Source: Roseibium algicola (GTDB lineage: Bacteria > Pseudomonadota > Alphaproteobacteria > Rhizobiales > Stappiaceae). Taken from it: a DNA stretch of 64,000 nt. The notes below the pieces were generated by a model. The model was not told the DNA's origin. It saw nothing but the letters and a program-made list of their open reading frames with translations, and made no database searches. The stretch lies in the NCBI RefSeq assembly GCF_001999245.1, contig NZ_CP019630.1, positions 4,369,001 through 4,433,000 on the forward strand, read 5' to 3'. Below, piece after piece: positions 41,628 to 50,559 of this stretch. The translations under genes and the position numbers were made by a program. How positions within the stretch are numbered: position 1 is the stretch's first letter; each line of letters begins with the position of its first letter.

Positions 41628-42581
41628 ATGCCGGATCATTGCCATGATGTCGCCCATCTGGGCCATGTCGAGATGTACACCGACCGCTACGAGGAAAGCC
41701 TAGCCTTCTTCACCGATGTCTACGGCCTGACGCTTTCCGGTGAGGACGAGACATCCGCTTACTTGAGGGCCTGGGACGACTACGAATTCCATTCGCTGAA
41801 GCTGACGCGTCACTCGACTACGGGCATCGGTCACGTGGCTTATCGTACTGCCTCACCGGAGGCGCTCAACCGGCGTGTCCGTGCTATCGAGGGCTCCGGT
41901 TACAAGGTGCACGGCTGGGTGTCCGGTGATCTTGGCCACGGCCGCGCTTTTCGCTTCGAGGACCCGTTTGGCCACGTATTCGAAATCTACTACGAAACCA
42001 AATGGTTCAAGCCACAACAGGATACCGAGAAGGCGGCACTCAAGAACACTGCCTCCGCCTTTACCGGCGCAGCGCCGCGACGGCTTGATCACCTCAACCT
42101 GCTGTCCGAAGACGTCAGCGAGTTCCGCCAGTTCATGGAAACCTGCCTTGGCAGCCGGGTGACGGAATATATCCAGCTCGACAATGGCCGGATCGGTGGC
42201 TGCTGGTTCACGGTCAACAACAAGACTTACGATCTTGCCTGCACGGAGGAACATGGCGGTGGCGCCGGGCGGCTGCATCACGTTACATATGCGACCGACC
42301 AACGCGAAGACATTCTGCGGGCCGCCGATATCTTCCTTCAGAACGGCGTTCATATCGAAACCGGGCCGCACAAACATGCGATCCAGGGCACCTTCTTCCT
42401 CTATGTCTGGGAACCGGCCGGCAATCGGGTCGAGCTTGCCAATGCTGGCGCTCGGCTGATCCTCGCACCCGACTGGGAACCGGTCTGCTGGACAGAGGCG
42501 GACCGTAAAAAAGGACAGGCTTGGGGTCTGAAGACCATCGAAACCTTTCACACCCACGGCACACCGCCGACCAGGAAATAG
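41628..42581 (+). CDS. Type I (VOC-fold) extradiol ring-cleavage dioxygenase in the gallate-type operon
   Basis: 317 residues, two VOC repeats (about 8-125 and 152-280), as in catechol 2,3-dioxygenase and homoprotocatechuate 2,3-dioxygenase. The Fe/Mn ligands are His155 (RRLDHLNLL), His217 (RLHHVTYAT; His218 alternative) and Glu269 (GNRVELANAG). The conserved outer-sphere residues His250 (HKHAIQG) and Tyr259 (FFLYVWEP) are kept, but the residue aligned with XylE His199/HPCD His200 is Tyr201 (NKTYDLAC instead of a KAHDVAF-like text). It sits between galB and galC, where a ring-cleavage enzyme producing 4-oxalomesaconate would be expected, but gallate dioxygenases known to me are LigB-type. Gallate, a methylgallate or another dihydroxy-aromatic acid is a possible substrate. 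Start ATG 41628 after GAGG. Confidence 0.88.
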   Translation: MPDHCHDVAHLGHVEMYTDRYEESLAFFTDVYGLTLSGEDETSAYLRAWDDYEFHSLKLTRHSTTGIGHVAYRTASPEALNRRVRAIEGSGYKVHGWVSGDLGHGRAFRFEDPFGHVFEIYYETKWFKPQQDTEKAALKNTASAFTGAAPRRLDHLNLLSEDVSEFRQFMETCLGSRVTEYIQLDNGRIGGCWFTVNNKTYDLACTEEHGGGAGRLHHVTYATDQREDILRAADIFLQNGVHIETGPHKHAIQGTFFLYVWEPAGNRVELANAGARLILAPDWEPVCWTEADRKKGQAWGLKTIETFHTHGTPPTRK

Positions 42582-42590
42582 GATTTCGTC

Positions 42591-43262
42591 ATGGGTATCG
42601 TCCGAACCAATATCCAACGTGCCGATGGCGCGGTGATCAAGGCTCTCGGTGCGGCAGGCGTTGCGACCGTGCACGAGGCCCAGGGACGCATCGGGTGTCT
42701 TGCCAGTTACATGCGCCCCATTTACCGGGGTGCCCGAATTGCAGGCTCTGCCGTTACCATTTCCGCGCCTCCGGGCGACAACTGGATGTTGCACGTCGCC
42801 ATCGAACAGCTCGCCAAGGGTGACATCCTGGTGCTGGCTCCAACCAGTCCCTGCGATAACGGCTATTTCGGTGATCTCCTGGCAACCTCGGCCATGGCAC
42901 GGGGCTGCCGAGGACTGGTGATCGATGCCGGCGTACGCGATGTTGCCGATCTGGCGGAGATGGGCTTTCCCGTCTGGTCTAAGTCGATCTCGGCGCAAGG
43001 AACGGTCAAGGAAACCCTAGGCTCAGTGAACGTGCCCATCGTTTGTGCCGGACAGGCAATCGATGCCGGCGATATCATCGTCGCCGATGAGGACGGCGTC
43101 TGTGTTGTGCGCCGAGAGGACTCGGAAATCGTTCTCGCCGCCGCCGAAAAGCGTCTTGCAGCCGAAGAAGCCAAGCGAAAACGGCTTGCGGCGGGGGAAC
43201 TTGGGCTCGATATCTATGACATGCGACCACGGCTTGCAGAGAAGGGCCTGAAATATGTCTGA
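42591..43262 (+). CDS. galC: 4-carboxy-4-hydroxy-2-oxoadipate aldolase (GalC/LigK)
   Basis: 223 residues of the RraA/class II HMG aldolase family, very close to LigK in order and text: [25 protein letters not shown] near residue 24, [23 protein letters not shown] near 60, [26 protein letters not shown] near 92-116 (Gly-Arg-Asp substrate site), and [18 protein letters not shown] at the end. It cleaves 4-carboxy-4-hydroxy-2-oxoadipate to pyruvate and oxaloacetate, the last step of gallate and protocatechuate 4,5-cleavage pathways. It starts 10 bases after the dioxygenase and overlaps galD by 8 bases. Confidence 0.94.
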   Translation: MGIVRTNIQRADGAVIKALGAAGVATVHEAQGRIGCLASYMRPIYRGARIAGSAVTISAPPGDNWMLHVAIEQLAKGDILVLAPTSPCDNGYFGDLLATSAMARGCRGLVIDAGVRDVADLAEMGFPVWSKSISAQGTVKETLGSVNVPIVCAGQAIDAGDIIVADEDGVCVVRREDSEIVLAAAEKRLAAEEAKRKRLAAGELGLDIYDMRPRLAEKGLKYV

Positions 43263-44343
43263 AGCTTTCGAAATCGACGGCATCCCCTGTCTCTGGATGC
43301 GTGGGGGCACTTCGAAGGGGGCCTTTTTTCTGGCGTCCGACCTGCCCTCCGACCCTCAGGAACGCGATGCACTTCTGCTTCGTATCATGGGTTCGCCCGA
43401 CCCGGTCCAGATCGACGGCATAGGCGGTGCCGATCCGCTGACCTCGAAGGCGGCCATTGTCAGTGCGCCGACACGCGATGATGCGGATGTTGACTATCTG
43501 TTTCTACAGGTTTTCGTGGACCGGGCAGTCGTCACCGATGCGCAAGCTTGCGGAAACATACTGGCAGCCGTTGCCCCCTTCGCGATCGAACGTGGCTTGG
43601 TAAAGGCGAAAGACGGTGAGACGCCGGTCCGTATCCATATGGTGAATTCTGGCGAGACGGCGGTTGCCCGAGTGACAACGCCTGGCGGCCGCGTCAGCTA
43701 TGCGGGGTCAACGTCGATTGCCGGTGTCCCCGGCCATCACGCACCGGTACCACTGTTCTTCCAGAACATTGCCGGCGCCATGTGCGGCGCTCTGCTGCCG
43801 ACAGGAAACGAGACCGACACTATCGATGGGGTCGAAGTCACGCTGATCGACAACGGCATGCCCTGCGTAATCCTCCGCGCCTCCGATTTCGACCTGACGG
43901 GAACTGAAAGCCGTGAGGATATCGACGGCAACGAGGCGCTGAAGGCCCGCATCGAGGCAATCCGCCTGAAGGCCGGACCCTTGATGAACCTCGACGATGT
44001 CACTGACAAATCCGTGCCGAAAATGACTTTGGTCTCACCTCCGATGGGGGGAGGGACGATCTCGACCCGCAGCCTCATTCCGCACCGATGCCATGCCTCC
44101 ATCGGAGTTTTTGGCGCTGTCACTGCTGCCACTGCCTGCATGCTTGCAACCGGCCCGGCCACGGACTGTGCCATGCTACCGAACGACGGCGTTTTCAAGG
44201 TTGAGCATCCGAGCGGTGCCGCGGAAGTGCTGATCGAACAGAATGCCTCCGGTGGCGTCACCGGAGCCGGCGTCATGCGAACCGCGAGAAAGCTCTTTGA
44301 CGGTCGCGTGTTTCCTGCCTGCAAGGCTAAATCACTGGTGTGA
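43255..44343 (+). CDS. galD: 4-oxalomesaconate tautomerase (GalD), PrpF family
   Basis: 362 residues. PrpF/GalD family marks: [22 protein letters not shown] near residue 10-31, [13 protein letters not shown] near 58, [19 protein letters not shown] near 98 and [21 protein letters not shown] near 275. GalD converts the keto tautomer of 4-oxalomesaconate to the enol substrate of GalB, which fits the operon. It overlaps galC by 8 bases and is the last gene of the unit. Confidence 0.92.
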   Translation: MSEAFEIDGIPCLWMRGGTSKGAFFLASDLPSDPQERDALLLRIMGSPDPVQIDGIGGADPLTSKAAIVSAPTRDDADVDYLFLQVFVDRAVVTDAQACGNILAAVAPFAIERGLVKAKDGETPVRIHMVNSGETAVARVTTPGGRVSYAGSTSIAGVPGHHAPVPLFFQNIAGAMCGALLPTGNETDTIDGVEVTLIDNGMPCVILRASDFDLTGTESREDIDGNEALKARIEAIRLKAGPLMNLDDVTDKSVPKMTLVSPPMGGGTISTRSLIPHRCHASIGVFGAVTAATACMLATGPATDCAMLPNDGVFKVEHPSGAAEVLIEQNASGGVTGAGVMRTARKLFDGRVFPACKAKSLV

Positions 44344-44494
44344 AAGAAAAATAATGTTGAGCATCGGTTAAGTTTGAAGATGCAGAAAGACAGGCTTCAC
44401 TGCACCGGGCGCGATCGCAGGGATTTCGCTATCGGTCCCCACGTTGAACTCAAGTGTTCTCCAGATGACCAACGGTGGTTAAGGGAGAATGGAG

Positions 44495-44702
44495 ATGGGT
44501 ACTGCACAATTTGATCCGCATGCTATGGGGCGCTCAGCTTGGAATGCCGGTCGAAAGGACGGCGTCACAAGTCGTTGAAACAACGCCAGATCTGGGCAAT
44601 CCGCTTCTTTCTCGATCGGGAGGGATGCCTGAGAGATCGTGCATTGTTTGATCTTGCGACCGGCAACATGCGCGCAATCGCAAACCTTCGGCATGATCTT
44701 TA
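44495..44702 (+). pseudogene. Decayed tyrosine-recombinase-type integrase fragment
   Basis: From ATG 44495 the text runs GTAQFDPHAMGRSAWNAGRKDGVTSR then a stop at 44576. In another frame, starting with TTG 44575, it continues LKQRQIWAIRFFLDREGCLRDRALFDLA (shown in parts here: QIWAIRFFLDREG and DRALFDLA) and then jumps to TGNMRAIANLRHDL. This matches a recurring integrase of alphaproteobacteria, whose N-terminal part is normally WNAGRKxGxKRxLKxxQxWAIRxxLD, and whose TGNxRA text is near the C-terminus. One frameshift and one internal deletion are required, so it is a dead copy. A second degraded copy lies at 63185-63483 on the other strand. Confidence 0.6.
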
Positions 44703-44921
44703 GATCTGCCGTTCATTGTGTGACTCATAAAAGTCCGTATGGGCGGGAAGCGGTCGTTCGCTGCGGCCGAAACGAACGATCAAAATGGGGCCGGGAACGG
44801 ACCGGCGGCTTTGGCCACTTGGATTCGCGAAAGCTGTCGTTCGGCGTGACCGATTCCAGCCCGGAGCCGTTATTTGCAATCCGCTGCTCTGCAAACTTTC
44901 ATCGGACTATGACGTTGCCGC

Positions 44922-45911
44922 TTAAAAAAAAGAAGCATCCAGCCGCTCAACAATCCAGAAAGCGGCGAGAGTTCCTATTCCATAGGCAGCGCCGATGGAT
45001 GCGGACTGCGGCACGTTGACCAGTCTCCGTAACGCTCCCACCATCGCCAGGACCGCCGCGATGAAGGCAAGTTGCCCGAGCTCCACACCGACATTGAAGA
45101 AAAGCAGAGCGAGTGGTAGGTCGCGGTGGGGCAGTCCGATCTCCTCCAGCGCCCCGGCGAACCCGAAGCCATGCAACAGGCCGAAAGCGAAGGCGACGAT
45201 CCACGGCCAGCGAACAGTAAGGCTGTCGCAGCCTCGCTGCAGGTGAACTGCCTCGACGGCCACCAGCAGAATGCTGAGTGCGATCAGGATCTCGACCGGA
45301 GGCGGAGGCAGCGAAACATAGCCGAATGTGGCCAGCGCCAGGGTGATGGAATGGGCGACCGTAAAGGCGGTGACCGTCTTTACAAGCATAGGCCAGCCGC
45401 GCACAACCAACATCAGGGCTGCAACGAAGGCCAGGTGATCCAAGCCTTCGAGAATGTGCTCCACGCCGAGCCATGTGTATGTCTGCATCACGGTCCAGGG
45501 CGAGGCTTTCTCGGGTAAGGTGACACTGTTCTCACGCGGTCGCAGCAGAAAACTGTTCTGCGTTCCGTCAATGAGTGTGACGTTGACCAGTGTGTCTATG
45601 GTGGTGCGGTCGAGATTTTCGATGCGCAGCGTGGTACCGGGTAGTCCGGTCGCACCGGTCAGGGAGTAGCGGAAAATCACGAAGCCATCGACTATGGTTT
45701 CTCCTGGCCTCTGGGTCAGGGTTAAGCGCGGGTCGAAGGCTGGGCGGATGTCCTGCACCATGCCACCGCGGGTCGGTACCTTCCACAGCATCTCGTAGCG
45801 CTCCGGTGCAATCTCATCGATCTGCAAGAAGGCCGGGCGAATTTCGTGGGCGGCCACCTGGCACGACGTCAAAAGGCAGAGAGCTAGAGCGGCAAAGAGG
45901 CGCAGGATCAT
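44922..45911 (-). CDS. HupE/UreJ-family membrane protein
   Basis: 329 residues. A signal/lipobox-like N-terminus (ALCLLTSCQVAAHEIRPAFL) is followed by an extracytoplasmic beta-rich region (about 25-145) and then a HupE/UreJ-type domain of about six helices with the metal-handling motifs EHILEGLDHLAFV near residue 152, FTVAHSITLALATFG near 187 and FGLLHGFGFAGALEEIG near 245. HupE/UreJ proteins are nickel permeases, but this two-part form, with an exported domain, is uncharacterised. It overlaps the parvulin gene by 4 bases and is last in the operon. Confidence 0.85.
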   Translation of the reverse strand: MILRLFAALALCLLTSCQVAAHEIRPAFLQIDEIAPERYEMLWKVPTRGGMVQDIRPAFDPRLTLTQRPGETIVDGFVIFRYSLTGATGLPGTTLRIENLDRTTIDTLVNVTLIDGTQNSFLLRPRENSVTLPEKASPWTVMQTYTWLGVEHILEGLDHLAFVAALMLVVRGWPMLVKTVTAFTVAHSITLALATFGYVSLPPPPVEILIALSILLVAVEAVHLQRGCDSLTVRWPWIVAFAFGLLHGFGFAGALEEIGLPHRDLPLALLFFNVGVELGQLAFIAAVLAMVGALRRLVNVPQSASIGAAYGIGTLAAFWIVERLDASFF

Positions 45912-46777
45912 GGCCGGACATACTCCTGCCGCACTGTGTCGGGTACACCCTCGGCCTCAATACGCACTTCGTAGCGGTCGAGAAGCTCGCGGAACATGGA
46001 TTCCTGTGTATCTAGCACGGTGTAGTATTCATACTGCCGTGCGACGAACTCGCGGATCTCCTCGAAGGGGGCGAGCTTTTCAGGCTGGCTGTCCGTGATC
46101 ATCACCAAGTGCAGGCCCAGCCCCGAGCGTACCGGTCCGGACCAGTTTCCGACTGGCAGTTCGGACAGTGATGCAGCGAACCCTCCGCCGAAGGCGTTTT
46201 CCACCACCTGTGCTGGCGTCAGGTCCCAGTCCAGCGGAACAGACAGTTTGTTCCGCCTGTTCTCTGGCACAGCGCCGCCCTTGCGCAGCGAGGCAAGTGT
46301 AGCCTCCAGCACCGTCTCCTCCGCCTCGGCTGGCAGATACAGAACCTGGCGGAAAGCAAAGGCCTGCGGCTGGGTGAAGAGGTCGGGTCGTTCGGCGTAG
46401 AAGGCACGTAGCTGGTCTTCGGTCGGCGGCCGCGTGAGCCTGCCGAGATCACTGGCCACGGCCTCCATCTTCTGGGCCAGTCGCGTACGTATTATCTGGT
46501 CGTCATGGTCGAGCCCCAGGCGCAGCGCCTCTCGGTAGAACACTTCCTGTCTCAGGTGCCGGTCAACAATTGCCGCCACGTCCTGTGGTGAAGGCTCACG
46601 CTTCCACTGTGCTTTCCAGAGCGTTTCCAGGTAGTCCATTTGCGTCTGGTCGAGGATAATCACCTCATCACCCGGCTCCGCTTTTTGCTGCGGGACCAAC
46701 CACGACCATGCTGCAAACAGTAGCCCGCCGAGCACCACGAAATGGACGAGTGGCTCCCTTGCGATCAGTCTCAGCAT
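45908..46777 (-). CDS. Membrane-anchored parvulin-type peptidyl-prolyl isomerase (PpiC-like)
   Basis: 289 residues. A single N-terminal membrane anchor (FVVLGGLLFAAWSWLV, about residues 12-28) precedes a SurA/PpiD-like chaperone region (about 40-130) and a divergent parvulin core (about 135-250, FRQVLYLP, PVGNWSGPVRSGLGLHLVMITD). It would fold exported proteins at the periplasmic face. Its position between DUF3604 and HupE-like genes, overlapping the latter by 4 bases, suggests a dedicated foldase for one of these exported partners. Confidence 0.82.
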   Translation of the reverse strand: MLRLIAREPLVHFVVLGGLLFAAWSWLVPQQKAEPGDEVIILDQTQMDYLETLWKAQWKREPSPQDVAAIVDRHLRQEVFYREALRLGLDHDDQIIRTRLAQKMEAVASDLGRLTRPPTEDQLRAFYAERPDLFTQPQAFAFRQVLYLPAEAEETVLEATLASLRKGGAVPENRRNKLSVPLDWDLTPAQVVENAFGGGFAASLSELPVGNWSGPVRSGLGLHLVMITDSQPEKLAPFEEIREFVARQYEYYTVLDTQESMFRELLDRYEVRIEAEGVPDTVRQEYVRP

Positions 46778-46785
46778 TCGCCCAC

Positions 46786-48606
46786 TCAGTTCACCTCATA
46801 CCAGATCGGCGAGGCCCAGGCCCTTTCGACAATTTCACGCTTCACATCCTCGGGGTAGCTGACCCCTTCACGCAATTCGTCATAGAGTGTCCAGCGTGCC
46901 GTCGGTAATTGCAGGACGCGGGCGTAGTAAAAAGCCTCGATCTCCGGGTTCCAGTCCGGGTCGGTCCAGACCGCCATCAGTTCCGGATCCCCCTTCGCGG
47001 TATCAAACTCCCCGGTTTCCATGTTAATTGGCGCATTGATCGGAACGACGCTTCCATCTGCCCGTAACCGGTCGCCCGAAGCCACGACGTCGTAAACCTT
47101 GTCCTTCATCTCACCGTTCTCATACCAGCCCTTGATGATTTGGATGCGGTCGAGGTTTGGCCCGATCGGATCCTTCATCGCCCAGACCAGGAATTGAGGA
47201 GCCTCTCTTCCGGTATAGTCGCCCCCCATCGGCACTCCCTTTTCGTAACCGTCAGCGACCATCGCGTCATGGCTGTCGTAGTTCTCGGCAAAGCCTTGGC
47301 CGGCAAAGACGCGTACCTTCATGCGCGGCCCGGAGGTGGCGAAGGTCTCCTTGGCCATCATCGAATCCCAGATGGCGCTACGGGTGTTGGATTCCGCCCA
47401 GACTGCGGTCAGCGCACCGGGGTTCGAATCCGAAATCAACATCTCGCCTTCCAAAACCGACACTGCTCGCACATCAGCCGTCTTATCGGCGTAGCCGTGG
47501 CTTCCCACCGAGTAATTGTCCTCCTCGACATTGCTGGGAGTGCCGTTGTGGCTGTCGGTGCCGCCCACAAAGCCGTATTTAAACGGATTCACACCTATAT
47601 CGGCGTTGTACTTGATGCCGCGCCCGAGCCCGTAACGGACGAAGTTCTCCTTCAGGAAACCGCGGCCGCTGAAGCGCTGGATCGAGACCGCGTTTTCGAA
47701 ATCGGCGAACTCGTCACTGGGCCAGAAATTAGGCACCACTTCGGAATTGCCCTTGACCTGCATCATCTCGACCAGCGGCTCCATGCTGGCGCTGGTCGTG
47801 GCATAATCCGTGCCAATTGGCACGCCTGAAAGCGTCGCCTCGGCAAAATGAAGTCCCTTGGATTCATTCGAGTTGTGTGGAATGGCGAAGACCCGCTTGC
47901 CGTCATCGCGCTGCGTCTGCATCCAGGCCCAGAGTTCCTCGGGATCGTCGCCTTCATTGGCCGAAAATGGAAGGTCCGGCACGTTGGCATCTCGGAAGAA
48001 GACGTTGCGGTGCTGGTTCGATCCACCCGGTGCCGAAGTCCATTCATAGGCGTGGATCGTGGTGAAGACACCCGGTTCATAGTGCTTTTCGGTGGCTTCG
48101 AAATTCTTCTGCCAGGTTGACTTGATCGCCTCCTCGCCTTGGAAGAATTGCGGGTGAGGATCGCCGCCCCCGGCCAGTGGTACCAGAACATATTGATTAT
48201 AGAGCTCAAGCGCCGTCTTCAAATCTGGCGCCTCACGGAAAGCCACCGCGACCTCGTTGTCATAACCCGGCGCACCTTCGTTCATCAAGCTGAAGGCTTC
48301 GCCCATGAACTCAGAGTGATCGGTGACTGCCACCCAGTCGAGAGGACGCTTGATCTTGTGCAAGCTGCCATTGACCATCATTTCTTCACCCTTGGCGAAA
48401 CGATAGGCATCGTCTGGTGTCAGGCGATTTCCGGCGATGAAGGCATCCATCGACACGCCGGTATGGACGTGCTGTTCGCCATAATAGGCCTCCTTCAGCG
48501 GATTGACCGGTGCGTTCGCTTCCGATGTCTGGGCCATGGCGCTTTGTGCGGTCACCGTCGAGGCAAAGCCGATGCAGAGAATGCGGAAATAAGGCAAGTA
48601 TTTCAT
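46786..48606 (-). CDS. Exported DUF3604 protein with PHP-like metal motifs
   Basis: 606 residues from ATG 48606. Signal peptide (about 1-25, FRILCIGFASTVTAQSAMA). The DUF3604 body shows motifs expected of a PHP/metallo-dependent hydrolase: GEQHVHTGVSMDAF near residue 41 (His-x-His), WVAVTDHSEFMG near 91 (Asp-His), FAIPHNSNESKG near 240, and GGTDSHNGTPSN near 345. It is thus probably a periplasmic metal-dependent hydrolase, but no substrate is known for DUF3604. It is the first gene of an operon with a parvulin and a HupE-like protein. The in-frame extension to 48720 is rejected because it lacks a signal peptide and ribosome site. Confidence 0.85.
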   Translation of the reverse strand: MKYLPYFRILCIGFASTVTAQSAMAQTSEANAPVNPLKEAYYGEQHVHTGVSMDAFIAGNRLTPDDAYRFAKGEEMMVNGSLHKIKRPLDWVAVTDHSEFMGEAFSLMNEGAPGYDNEVAVAFREAPDLKTALELYNQYVLVPLAGGGDPHPQFFQGEEAIKSTWQKNFEATEKHYEPGVFTTIHAYEWTSAPGGSNQHRNVFFRDANVPDLPFSANEGDDPEELWAWMQTQRDDGKRVFAIPHNSNESKGLHFAEATLSGVPIGTDYATTSASMEPLVEMMQVKGNSEVVPNFWPSDEFADFENAVSIQRFSGRGFLKENFVRYGLGRGIKYNADIGVNPFKYGFVGGTDSHNGTPSNVEEDNYSVGSHGYADKTADVRAVSVLEGEMLISDSNPGALTAVWAESNTRSAIWDSMMAKETFATSGPRMKVRVFAGQGFAENYDSHDAMVADGYEKGVPMGGDYTGREAPQFLVWAMKDPIGPNLDRIQIIKGWYENGEMKDKVYDVVASGDRLRADGSVVPINAPINMETGEFDTAKGDPELMAVWTDPDWNPEIEAFYYARVLQLPTARWTLYDELREGVSYPEDVKREIVERAWASPIWYEVN

Positions 48607-49342
48607 GGCCGGACATCCTGACTTGGAGAGTGAGACGGTCGAACGGATCTGCGAGCGGCGGTCTACGGGAACAACTTCAGCGTCGTAAGAGAAGCCCATA
48701 CAATCCCTTCCATGAAACACTCATTACGCAGCGGATTCAAGTGTTGGCCTCACTCGCGGCGCAACGAACGGCAGCTTTGCAGATCAGACCTATACCCACG
48801 GAACGGCCGGAGTGGGAACGCGAAGCCGCCATTAAACCAATAGGTGTTGATCGGCAACTCCTGGCCGAGAGGAGGCAGTCTGGTTTTGGCTGTCGATTGA
48901 CGAAACTTGCCATTCGCCTAGCGCCGATCAGGCGGGGGTAGAGCAAGAGCTGTTTCCGTCGATACGCGAAACTCAAACGAAACATGAACATTTGTCGCTG
49001 ACAGCCCGTACTACGGAGTTTCGGAACTGTTAATCGTCAACGCAGTAGCGAATACACATTTTGATACCCCGACCCAGTCCTTCTCGCCGATGGTCACGCT
49101 TACCCTTTCACGCTAGCTCAGGGGACCGTAACAAAGAGATTTCAGCTTTTTCCGCGCTGACCAACATGCATCAGTTTCGATCGACGCGATTCATGCAACA
49201 ATCTCAAGCTTTCATCGAATGCTTGGCCCAGTGTCTCTCGCTGCTCATGGTTCTGTGGCCCTGACCGCTTAACAACATGGACAAGTGTCGAATGATAGCT
49301 TTTCCGAGATGAAGAAGATCGAGCCAGAGAAGGAGAAGGGTC
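48607..49342. other. Non-coding stretch with a dispersed repeat and no gene seen
   Basis: About 730 bases between DUF3604 and the next small gene. It holds a copy of a degenerate dispersed repeat (48801-48885, listed separately) and probably the DUF3604 promoter. No open frame here has recognisable coding character or a ribosome site. Confidence 0.55.
48801..48885 (+). repeat. Degenerate dispersed repeat, copy A
   Basis: About 85 bases align by eye with 62940-63023 in the same orientation, with shared blocks such as AAGC-GCCATT-AACCAA, AGGTGTTGA-CGG, GGCCGA-AGGAG and a run of mismatches and 1-base gaps between. Neither copy is in a credible gene. It may be a decayed flank of the integrase-like mobile sequences, as copy B adjoins an integrase remnant. 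Confidence 0.55.
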
Positions 49343-49651
49343 ATGATCAACGAATTTCACCTTCAAACTTGGCGCACCCGAAAGCCACCAACTTTTTCAG
49401 AACATCGTTTCGCGGTCGGACAATTTGTCAGAATGAGGAACGACCCGCCAATGGTTTCCACGAGTCGAGGCGGATCCTTCCACATTACCGCGTTGATGCC
49501 CCGCACCGGTGACATACCGCAATACCGGACCCGCAATGATCTGGAGTTGCACGAATGTATGGTCATCCGGGACGAGCTCGAACCCGTGGGAATTTCCGAA
49601 ACAACCCAGGACAACGCGCTACTAATCACGAAAACGTCTGACCTTAGATAA
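49343..49651 (+). CDS. Conserved hypothetical protein, small and soluble
   Basis: 102 residues from ATG 49343 with GAAGGAGAAGGG directly ahead. The central text (FAVGQFVRMRNDP, SFHITALMPRTGDIPQYRTRNDLELHE, RDELEP) resembles a small alphaproteobacterial hypothetical family whose members read FxxGQxVRMR...ITALMPxxGxxPQYRVRSxxExHERVV. The fold looks like a short beta-barrel. No function is known. It is probably followed by another small gene on the same strand. Confidence 0.65.
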   Translation: MINEFHLQTWRTRKPPTFSEHRFAVGQFVRMRNDPPMVSTSRGGSFHITALMPRTGDIPQYRTRNDLELHECMVIRDELEPVGISETTQDNALLITKTSDLR

Positions 49652-49731
49652 CGGTTTGCGCACTGCAAGGCAGAAAGCCCAGGACCCAGCCAGTTTTAGC
49701 GGTGCGTGAATGTCTACACAGGAGACTGACA

Positions 49732-49950
49732 ATGTCGGAAATCAAGTTGACAAAAGTTGAAGTAAGGCCCGGCGGCCAACTTCTGTATTATGTCCGAGTA
49801 AACACGGCGTTGGGAAAGGTTGAATTGCCTATTGTCATCACTGAACAAGGATCTAATGCCTTGAACGAAACGAAAGTTCTTCAGTCTTCGCTCGCGCTTG
49901 CGGAAGAATTAGAAGTCACAATCAAGTTTCAACTCGAAACGCAACTATAA
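49732..49950 (+). CDS. Hypothetical 72-residue protein
   Basis: Starts ATG 49732, with AGGAG seven bases ahead. The protein is an even mix of strands and one helix (SEIKLTKVEVRPGGQLLYYVRV, then LNETKVLQSSLALAEELEV). It has no membrane segment or Cys. No family is recognised. A clear ribosome site and balanced composition argue that it is real. Confidence 0.5.
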   Translation: MSEIKLTKVEVRPGGQLLYYVRVNTALGKVELPIVITEQGSNALNETKVLQSSLALAEELEVTIKFQLETQL

Positions 49951-50031
49951 TCAATTCACGAAATTTGCGGTCTCTGCCATGACGGAGTGGTGAAAAAGGG
50001 CTTGATCTCACTTGCAAATAAATACGGCAAA

Positions 50032-50559
50032 TTAGAAGTGTTTGCATAATCTGACCCACCAGGCAGCCAGGAACCGACCTTTCAATGTGCCTGTGGGAAC
50101 CGCCCGCCGCCTGGAATTGTCTAAGTTCGTTTTTGTCATTTGATCCAGAGCGTCATTCGAATTCATTCCCCGCATCAAGTCTCCACCGATCGTTGCAGGA
50201 ACGCCACTAAAGACATGATAGATCGTCCAAGAGCCATCTGCTTCGATCCGTTTTCCATACTCACTATGCATTGAGTCTTGTCTGGGGGCACCGCCCTCAT
50301 CGTCCCAGACTGCATGCGCCCGAACCATGAAATCAAAGGGATCCGGCAAACGGGTTCGCACCAGTTTCGGGCTTGCTGCGGGAGGTGCACCGTCAGGTAC
50401 CGGCCAGCAACTGCCATATGGTGCGACACCAGGCACTGTGATGAGCGTTTCTTCGTCCTGAGAGGCTTTTTGATATCTCCGCAGAACGAATTTACGGGGA
50501 ACAGGATGGGAGTCTCGCCTTTGTGAACGGGTGCGCCGGTTTCTGATTTCGTTCCGCAT
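50032..50559 (-). CDS. Conserved hypothetical protein with WTIYHVFSGVPA motif
   Basis: 175 residues from ATG 50559 (GAGAG ahead). Only the C-terminal third (GSWTIYHVFSGVPATIGGDLMRG...ALDQMTKTNLDN) resembles something I know: small rhizobial proteins with WTVYDVFTGxPA...ADDLVDLLNxxD. The N-terminal region is rich in Arg and Pro and could be real or a readthrough of non-coding DNA, so a shorter product is possible. Function unknown. Confidence 0.45.
   Translation of the reverse strand: MRNEIRNRRTRSQRRDSHPVPRKFVLRRYQKASQDEETLITVPGVAPYGSCWPVPDGAPPAASPKLVRTRLPDPFDFMVRAHAVWDDEGGAPRQDSMHSEYGKRIEADGSWTIYHVFSGVPATIGGDLMRGMNSNDALDQMTKTNLDNSRRRAVPTGTLKGRFLAAWWVRLCKHF

Noticed and set aside
41628..42581. 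Calling the dioxygenase catechol 2,3-dioxygenase (XylE)
   Set aside because: The fold and metal ligands agree, but the second-sphere His is replaced, and no meta-cleavage hydrolase or 4-oxalocrotonate genes accompany it. The neighbours belong to the 4-oxalomesaconate route.
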